A DNA stretch of 64,000 nucleotides, from assembly GCA_049323435.1 (NCBI GenBank), contig JBMOMX010000024.1, positions 1 to 64,000 on the forward strand, in the 5' to 3' direction. The number at the start of each line of letters is the position of its first letter. The stretch's first letter is position 1. Made by a program: the position numbers and the translations under genes. The notes under the pieces are model-generated. The model ran no database searches. It worked only from the letters and a program-made list of their open reading frames with translations, and had not been told where the DNA came from. Origin of the DNA: UBA11222 sp049323435 (GTDB taxonomy: Bacteria > Pseudomonadota > Alphaproteobacteria > UBA11222). This document shows positions 59,189-64,000 of this stretch, one piece after another.

Positions 59189-59713
59189 TCATGCAGTTTC
59201 CATTTCCCTGGCCACCCGCCTTTCGCGCCCGCTATAATCTTTTAGAACCCGGCGCCTGCGGCAGGGTCCGAAATAGCTCTTTACCCGGACAAATGGCCGG
59301 GGCCTGTTTATTATCGACATCAGCCGCAGATAAATGGCGTTTGCGGACACGGGCTTGGCCAGAAATTCGGTTACACCTGCATCGCGGGCGCGGTAGACAC
59401 GGTTGCGGCCGGAATAGCTGGTCAGAAAGATGATAGGCACATACGGATTGGGGCTGTCACTGGCTTTGCGTACATGCTCTGTGAACTCTATGCCGTCAAT
59501 GCCCGGCATTTCCCAGTCAACGATAATGATGTCCGGATTATAGGCGCGCATGGCCTCGAAGCCTTCTGCCCCGTCACTGGCCTCATAGACATATTGAATA
59601 CCGAGCGAATGCAGGATTGTATTCACAATCTTGCGCATATTGGTGTGATCATCGACAACTAAAACGGCAAGCCGGTTCAGCCCAGTGTCCGCCGCGCTAA
59701 AATTCACCGTCAT
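59189..59713 (-). CDS. Single-domain (CheY-like) response regulator with basic C-terminal tail
   Basis: A 174-residue receiver protein: VLVVDDHTNMRKIVNTIL, phospho-acceptor D66 in IIIVDWEMPGIDGIEF, FLTSYSGRNRVYRARDAG and the lysine in FLAKPVSANAIYLR. A 40-residue basic tail (FGPCRRRRVLKDYSGRERR) follows, a pattern common in alphaproteobacterial CheY-like proteins. No kinase gene is adjacent. The 265-base gap upstream of the acyltransferase gene (58924-59188) holds only the 59058 repeat. Confidence 0.92.
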   Translation of the reverse strand: MTVNFSAADTGLNRLAVLVVDDHTNMRKIVNTILHSLGIQYVYEASDGAEGFEAMRAYNPDIIIVDWEMPGIDGIEFTEHVRKASDSPNPYVPIIFLTSYSGRNRVYRARDAGVTEFLAKPVSANAIYLRLMSIINRPRPFVRVKSYFGPCRRRRVLKDYSGRERRVAREMETA

Positions 59714-59793
59714 GACAGCGCCTTACGCCCAGAACATCCCCATGCTTGGTTGTAATTTGATTTTTATAAAACCATAGCGTGAATAACAATAAG

Positions 59794-60411
59794 TTAACGC
59801 CGCGCGGAACCCCAGTAATTATAGCCCATAATACGCGGGGTGCCGGGCAGATACATGCTCTGCACATCATTGATCTGGAACCCGGCGCTTTCAATCAGCC
59901 TGGGGATGGCGCGGTTGATATTGCAGCCGCCGCCAATGGGCTTCCAGATCGGGTTAAGCCGGTTCTGCCATTTGGCAACCGGGGCGTCGGGCGCAATGCC
60001 ATGTTCGCAAAATAACAGCTGCCCGTCAGGCCGCAGCACCCGCAACATGCCGCGCAGCGCCGTCAGCGCGTCCGGAATGGTGCAAAGCGTAAATGTCGTC
60101 ACAACCGTATCGACGCTTTTGTCTTCCAGTGGAATATTTTCACCGGGAAGATCAATAAATTCCACCTTGAACAGCGCCTTGGCCACACGGTCCGCCGCCA
60201 GGGCCCGCATTTCATCCGATGGCTCCAGCGCATACAGCATTTCCACCTGCGCCGGGTCATAATAAGGAATATTATGCCCCGCACCCGATCCGATTTCGAG
60301 AATCCGGCCACGCGCCAGCGGCACCACTTTGGCGCGCTGACGCATGATGGGTTTAGCCCCGCAGGCGCAGTTGATCAGTTTCGGCAGAAAATATTTTTCA
60401 TACAGTCCCAT
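59794..60411 (-). CDS. Class I SAM-dependent methyltransferase (METTL7/PmtA-like)
   Basis: A 205-residue methyltransferase of the phospholipid-methyltransferase-like group: GRILEIGSGAGHNIPYYDPA, LYALEPSDEMRALA, TVVTTFTLCTIPDALTALRG, LRPDGQLLFCEHG and the family's C-terminal NRLNPIWKPIGGGCNINRAI. Phosphatidylethanolamine methylation is possible but not shown. It lies downstream of the SDR gene on the same strand, behind a triple hairpin repeat. Confidence 0.87.
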   Translation of the reverse strand: MGLYEKYFLPKLINCACGAKPIMRQRAKVVPLARGRILEIGSGAGHNIPYYDPAQVEMLYALEPSDEMRALAADRVAKALFKVEFIDLPGENIPLEDKSVDTVVTTFTLCTIPDALTALRGMLRVLRPDGQLLFCEHGIAPDAPVAKWQNRLNPIWKPIGGGCNINRAIPRLIESAGFQINDVQSMYLPGTPRIMGYNYWGSARR

Positions 60412-60464
60412 CGCACAGACCCTTCACGGTTTTCCGGTTTTTTTTATTGCGTGGCATGGAAGCA

Positions 60465-60554
60465 GGACCGCGCTCATTGCGCGGTCTTGAGTTGGGACCA
60501 CGCTTATTGCGCGGTCTTAAATTGGGACCGCGCTTATTGCGCGGTCCAGCCGCC
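60465..60554. repeat. Three tandem 30-bp hairpin repeats derived from the SDR gene end
   Basis: Units start at 60465, 60495 and 60525. Each has GGACCGCGCTTATTGCGCGG (or one-base variants), a self-complementary GACCGCGC/GCGCGGTC hairpin. The third unit includes the last codons and TAA of the SDR gene at 60534. On the minus strand the hairpins follow the SDR stop and precede the methyltransferase start. Confidence 0.9.
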
Positions 60555-61289
60555 ATCAATCACCAGTTCCGCGCCGGTGATGAACGAAGCTTCGTCCGAA
60601 CACAGGAAAAGCGATCCATTGGCGATTTCCACCGGCTTGCCAAAACGTCCCATCGGAGTTTTAGAAAAAATATCGTCGATGGCTTCTTTGGGCAGGGTTT
60701 TCGCCAGCGGAGTGGCGATAATGCCGGGATGCACCGAATTGATACGGATGCCCTTGGTGGCATATTCCAGCGCCGCAGCCTTGGTCATCAGCCGCACCGC
60801 GCCCTTGGAGGCGTGATAGGACAGCATGCCAGGGCTGCCAATAATTCCGTAGACGGAAGATATATTGACAATCGCGCCGCCGCCCGCCTTCAGCATTTCC
60901 GGGATCGCGGTTTTCATGCCATACCACACGCCTTTCTGATTGACGGCGATGGTTTTGTCCCAGCTGGCCTCGCTTTCCGTGGTGACCCCGCCCATCATGC
61001 CGATGCCGGCATTGTTGACCAGCGTGGTCAGCTTGCCATACAGATTGACGGCCTTTTTAACGGCGTCATTCCAGCTTGCTTCGCTGGACACATCCAGATT
61101 GGTGAAGGCCGCCTGGCCGCCGCTATTGGTGATGCCAATCGCGTCGGCCACATCCTTGCCCATTTTTTCCTGAATGTCGCCGATCAGCACTTTCGCGCCC
61201 TCCGCTGCGAAGGCGTGGGCATGCGCCTCGCCGATGCCGCTGGCGCCGCCGCTGATCAGAACAACTTTTCCTTCGAGTCTTCCTGCCAT
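60534..61289 (-). CDS. Short-chain dehydrogenase/reductase (copy 1)
   Basis: A 251-residue classical SDR. The nucleotide loop is LISGGASGIGEAHA (an S replaces the usual T), NNAG is at residues 92-95, and the catalytic set is S145, Y158 and K162 (ISSVYGIIGSPGMLSYHASK). NAD is suggested by D38 in VLIGDIQ. It forms a pair with the phosphotriesterase-like gene upstream (9-base gap) and is a near-duplicate of the SDR at 62301-63077, missing seven residues in the substrate loop. Confidence 0.93.
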   Translation of the reverse strand: MAGRLEGKVVLISGGASGIGEAHAHAFAAEGAKVLIGDIQEKMGKDVADAIGITNSGGQAAFTNLDVSSEASWNDAVKKAVNLYGKLTTLVNNAGIGMMGGVTTESEASWDKTIAVNQKGVWYGMKTAIPEMLKAGGGAIVNISSVYGIIGSPGMLSYHASKGAVRLMTKAAALEYATKGIRINSVHPGIIATPLAKTLPKEAIDDIFSKTPMGRFGKPVEIANGSLFLCSDEASFITGAELVIDGGWTAQ

Positions 61290-61298
61290 GACTGGCTC

Positions 61299-62267
61299 CT
61301 ATTTCTTGAAATAGTTTAGCGGATTATTGGTGGTCAGCGTTTTAATCTGATCATCGGGAATACCGGCCTTGCGCATGGCAGGGAGGATGTTGCGTGAAAT
61401 ATGCGCGAAATTCCAGTTTGGCGATCCTTTCATCATGCCCGCCAGCACCCCGGTATCACGCCCGCGCCAGCAATGCAGCGCGTCATGCGACATCATGATA
61501 CGGTCAAAGCCAACGCCGAGCAGGCCGATCAGCGATGCCAGCCGCATTTTGTCGGAACAGATCGTCTCAATACCGAAACGGTCAAAGCCCAGCCATGCGC
61601 CGCGTTGCAGAATTTCGAAATAATAGCGCATATCGCCAACGCCACAGGCATGGCCGATCATCACCTTGTTGAAGTCAACGCCTTCTTCGGCAAAAATGTC
61701 GAGCGTCTTGCTGCCATAGGGTTCGGTTTCGTCATTATGGCACAGGATCGGCACGCCGGTTTTGCGATGCGCACGCGCAGCAGCACGCAGGCATTTCTGC
61801 TCTGCCGCGGTAACGCCCTGCCCCGGCGCGGTGATGCCGGGAATGCCGCCGGTCGCCACCTTGATGATGCCTGCCTTGATTCCGGTCCTGCCAATGCCTT
61901 CCTGAATTTCGTGGGTATAGACTTCGGCAATGCCGTCTATATCCATCAGACGGAAATGCTGCGGAATGCCCAGCGCATCATTATACAGCCCGGTCGCCAC
62001 GATCACATTGACGCCGGATTTTTGCGATACTTCGGCGGCAAATTCGGGATCGCGGCCCAGTTCCATCGGGCAGGGATCGACGATGCTGCGCACGCCAAGC
62101 TCCTTGATCTCTTTCATCTTTTCCACGGCAGTGGAAATTTCTTTTTTGCGATCCACATCGCGCGGATCCAGTTCCCAGCCGGGCCAGCCGACCGAAAGAT
62201 GCTCATGCACCAAGGTAAAACCCAAATCCTCCGGCTTGATCGCGCCGGTTGCCGAATTTACAGTCAT
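61299..62267 (-). CDS. Phosphotriesterase-family metal hydrolase, probably a lactonase (copy 1)
   Basis: A 322-residue TIM-barrel hydrolase. Metal residues are H21 and H23 (LVHEHLSVGWPGW), the bridging lysine K136 (GIIKVATGG), H177 (PILCHND), H206 (GHACGVGDMRYYF) and D262 (MMSHDALHC). The family includes phosphotriesterases and lactonases; a lactone is the more likely natural substrate. A strong GGGAGGAC site precedes the ATG. It is paralogous to the gene at 63088. Confidence 0.9.
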   Translation of the reverse strand: MTVNSATGAIKPEDLGFTLVHEHLSVGWPGWELDPRDVDRKKEISTAVEKMKEIKELGVRSIVDPCPMELGRDPEFAAEVSQKSGVNVIVATGLYNDALGIPQHFRLMDIDGIAEVYTHEIQEGIGRTGIKAGIIKVATGGIPGITAPGQGVTAAEQKCLRAAARAHRKTGVPILCHNDETEPYGSKTLDIFAEEGVDFNKVMIGHACGVGDMRYYFEILQRGAWLGFDRFGIETICSDKMRLASLIGLLGVGFDRIMMSHDALHCWRGRDTGVLAGMMKGSPNWNFAHISRNILPAMRKAGIPDDQIKTLTTNNPLNYFKK

Positions 62268-62300
62268 GTCAGTCCTCCCTGTTAAGTGTGGGTTGGTTTA

Positions 62301-63077
62301 TTATTGCGCGGTCCAGCCGCCGTCGATGACCAGTTCGGCGCCGGTGATGAATGACGCTTCGTCCGTGCACAGGAACAGGGAGCCATAGGCGATTTCTTCG
62401 GGTTTCCCGAAGCGGGACATCGGGGTTTTGGCGTGAATGCCCTTCACCAGCGCCTCGACTTCCGGGCCGCCGCCGGAAAAGGTTTTGGTCAGGATCGGGG
62501 TTTCGATAATGCCGGGATGCACCGAATTGATACGGATACCCTTGGTGGCATAGTCCAGCGCCGCCGCCTTTGACATCAGCCGCACCGCGCCCTTGGAGGC
62601 GTGATAGGACAGCATGTCCGGGCTGCCAATAATTCCGTAAACGGAAGAAATATTGACAATCGCGCCGCCGCCCGCCTTCAGCATTTCCGGGATCGCGGCT
62701 TTCATGCCATACCACACGCCCTTCTGATTGACGGCGATGGTTTTATCCCAGCTTGCCTCGCTTTCCGTGGTGACGCCGCCGACAATGGCGATGCCCGCAT
62801 TATTGATCAGCGTGGTCAGCTTGCCATACAGATTGACGGCTTTTTTGACCGCGTCGTTCCAGCTTTTTTCGCTGGTGACATCCAGATTTGTGTAGGCCGC
62901 CTGGCCGCCGCTATTGGTGATGCCGATGGCGTCCGCCACTTCCTGGCCCATCTGGTCCTGAATGTCTCCGATCAGAATTTTTGCGCCTTCGGCTGCGAAT
63001 GTGCGGGCATGCGCCGCGCCTATGCCGCTGGCGCCGCCCGTAATGAGAACCACTTTTCCTTCGAGTCTTCCGGCCAT
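62301..63077 (-). CDS. Short-chain dehydrogenase/reductase (copy 2)
   Basis: A 258-residue classical SDR with LITGGASGIGAAHA, NNAG and YHASK, and by eye well over three quarters identical to the SDR at 60534-61289. The differences concentrate at the substrate loop after PGIIETP, where this copy reads ILTKTFSGGGPEVEALVKG and is longer by seven residues. That suggests the two copies differ in substrate. It is paired with the phosphotriesterase-like gene at 63088 (10-base gap). Confidence 0.93.
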   Translation of the reverse strand: MAGRLEGKVVLITGGASGIGAAHARTFAAEGAKILIGDIQDQMGQEVADAIGITNSGGQAAYTNLDVTSEKSWNDAVKKAVNLYGKLTTLINNAGIAIVGGVTTESEASWDKTIAVNQKGVWYGMKAAIPEMLKAGGGAIVNISSVYGIIGSPDMLSYHASKGAVRLMSKAAALDYATKGIRINSVHPGIIETPILTKTFSGGGPEVEALVKGIHAKTPMSRFGKPEEIAYGSLFLCTDEASFITGAELVIDGGWTAQ

Positions 63078-63087
63078 GTGAGTTTTC

Positions 63088-64000
63088 CTATTTCTTGAAA
63101 TAGCTGCGAGGGTTATTGGTCGTGAGCGCGGTAATTTTTTCTTCCGAAACGCCGGCCGCGCGCATCTGCGGCAGAATATTGCGCGAAATATGCGCGAAAT
63201 TCCATTTCGGATTGCCCTTCAGCATGGCGCTGAAACCGCCGCCCGCGCGCCCGCGCAGGCAATGCACCGCGTCGTGCGACAGCATGATGCGGTCATAGCC
63301 GACCGCCAGCAGCCCCATCAGGCCCGCCAGCCGCAATTTGTCGGACGCAATCGATTCCAGGCCAAACCGGTCAAAGCCGAGCCAGGCGCCGCGATCCAGA
63401 ATGTCGAAATAATATTTCAGATCGCCCACACCGCAGGCATGCCCGATCAGCACCTTGTTGAAATCGACGCCTTCCTCGGCCATGACATCCAGCACCTGAC
63501 GGCCATAAGGTTCGACCTCGCTATTATGGCACAGGATTGGCGCGCCAGTGGCCTTTGACGCTTTGGCGGCGGCGCGCAGGGTCAGCATTTCCGCCTTGCT
63601 AATGGCGTTGCTGCTTTCTGTCATGCCGGGTATGCCGCCGGTCGCCACCTTGATAATCCCGGCCTTGATACCGGTCTTGCCAATGCCTTCGGTCAGTTCG
63701 CGCGTATAGATTTCAGCGATGGTGTCGGCATCCATCAGACGGAAATGCTGCGGAATGCCCAGCGCCTCATTATACAGGCCGGTGGCGATAATTACCTGCA
63801 TGCCGGATTTTTCGGCGCATTCGGCGGCAAACTCCGGATCGCGGCCCAGTTCCATCGGGCACGGATCAACAAAGCTTTTGACACCCAGATCCCTGATTTC
63901 CTTAAGCTTGACCACCGCACTGGCCACTTCGTCCTTGCGGTTGAAATCATCGGGGTCCAGTTCCCATCCCGGCATGCCCGCAGACAGATGTTCATGGATA
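63088..64000 (-). CDS. Phosphotriesterase-family metal hydrolase (copy 2, truncated by window edge)
   Basis: At least 304 residues; the frame runs off the right edge. The last readable codons give IHEHLSAGMPGWELDP, matching HEHLSVGWPGW of copy 1, so only about 18 residues are missing. GIIKVATGGIPGMTES, PILCHNSEVE, GHACGVGDLKYYF and LSHDAVHC carry the metal ligands. An internal ATG at 63975 lies after the HxH motif and is not the real start. Confidence 0.9.
   Translation of the reverse strand, partial: IHEHLSAGMPGWELDPDDFNRKDEVASAVVKLKEIRDLGVKSFVDPCPMELGRDPEFAAECAEKSGMQVIIATGLYNEALGIPQHFRLMDADTIAEIYTRELTEGIGKTGIKAGIIKVATGGIPGMTESSNAISKAEMLTLRAAAKASKATGAPILCHNSEVEPYGRQVLDVMAEEGVDFNKVLIGHACGVGDLKYYFDILDRGAWLGFDRFGLESIASDKLRLAGLMGLLAVGYDRIMLSHDAVHCLRGRAGGGFSAMLKGNPKWNFAHISRNILPQMRAAGVSEEKITALTTNNPRSYFKK

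Overview
The window looks like a chromosomal segment of an alphaproteobacterium of roughly 58-60 % GC; I cannot place it below class level. Three conserved alphaproteobacterial neighbourhoods support this: trpF-trpB-trpA-accD-folC, ispH-thrB-rnhA beside a peroxiredoxin gene, and a complete urtABCDE-ureDABCEFG urea operon. The genes are closely packed with many 1-4 base start/stop overlaps. I see no tRNA, rRNA, CRISPR array, prophage or transposase gene.

Layout. 1-423: end of an unknown gene, intergenic repeats and a strong bidirectional terminator. 0.4-7 kb: a catabolic cluster (two amidohydrolases, MaoC hydratase, carboxymuconolactone-decarboxylase-like protein) divergent from a zinc alcohol dehydrogenase and a double-hotdog thioesterase. 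7-10.2 kb: FecR protein, secreted protein and TpsB outer-membrane transporter with no TpsA substrate. 10.5-14.1 kb: rhomboid protease, DUF4389-like protein, enolase, ABC-2 permease. 14.3-17 kb: divergent response regulator and PAS histidine kinase; the kinase frame is broken by one in-frame amber codon. 17-22 kb: folC, accD, trpA, trpB, trpF. 22.1-32.9 kb: urea uptake and urease, with a -24/-12 (sigma-54-type) promoter candidate before urtA and a palindromic repeat inserted in frame in ureF.

33-39.2 kb: an aromatic catabolic operon with a benzoate-type ring-hydroxylating dioxygenase (alpha, beta), a PdxA-family dehydrogenase and lower meta-cleavage enzymes (hydrolase, hydratase, decarboxylase, tautomerase). 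The ring-cleavage dioxygenase and the electron-transfer reductase are not in the window. 39.4-42.7 kb: lipoprotein, CDGSH protein, ispH, thrB, rnhA. 42.7-44.3 kb: a nested set of palindromic repeats including a 216-bp MITE-like element with 28-bp inverted ends and a 5-bp target duplication, then an unrecognised gene; together they separate rnhA from its usual partner peroxiredoxin. 44.4-47.6 kb: peroxiredoxin, DsbD N-domain protein, a CoA-transferase fused to a GNAT domain, DUF4169 protein.

47.7-53 kb: AsmA-like protein, anchored protein of unknown function and methyltransferase in an overlapping operon. 53-58.9 kb: toroid 'prenyltransferase-like' protein, methyltransferase, glycosyltransferase, SnoaL-like protein, FAD oxidoreductase and hexapeptide acyltransferase, probably glycoconjugate or lipid modification. 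59-64 kb: single-domain response regulator, methyltransferase, and two tandem copies of a phosphotriesterase-family hydrolase plus SDR pair; the second hydrolase runs off the right edge. Several families of 65-105 bp palindromic repeats fill most of the larger intergenic gaps.
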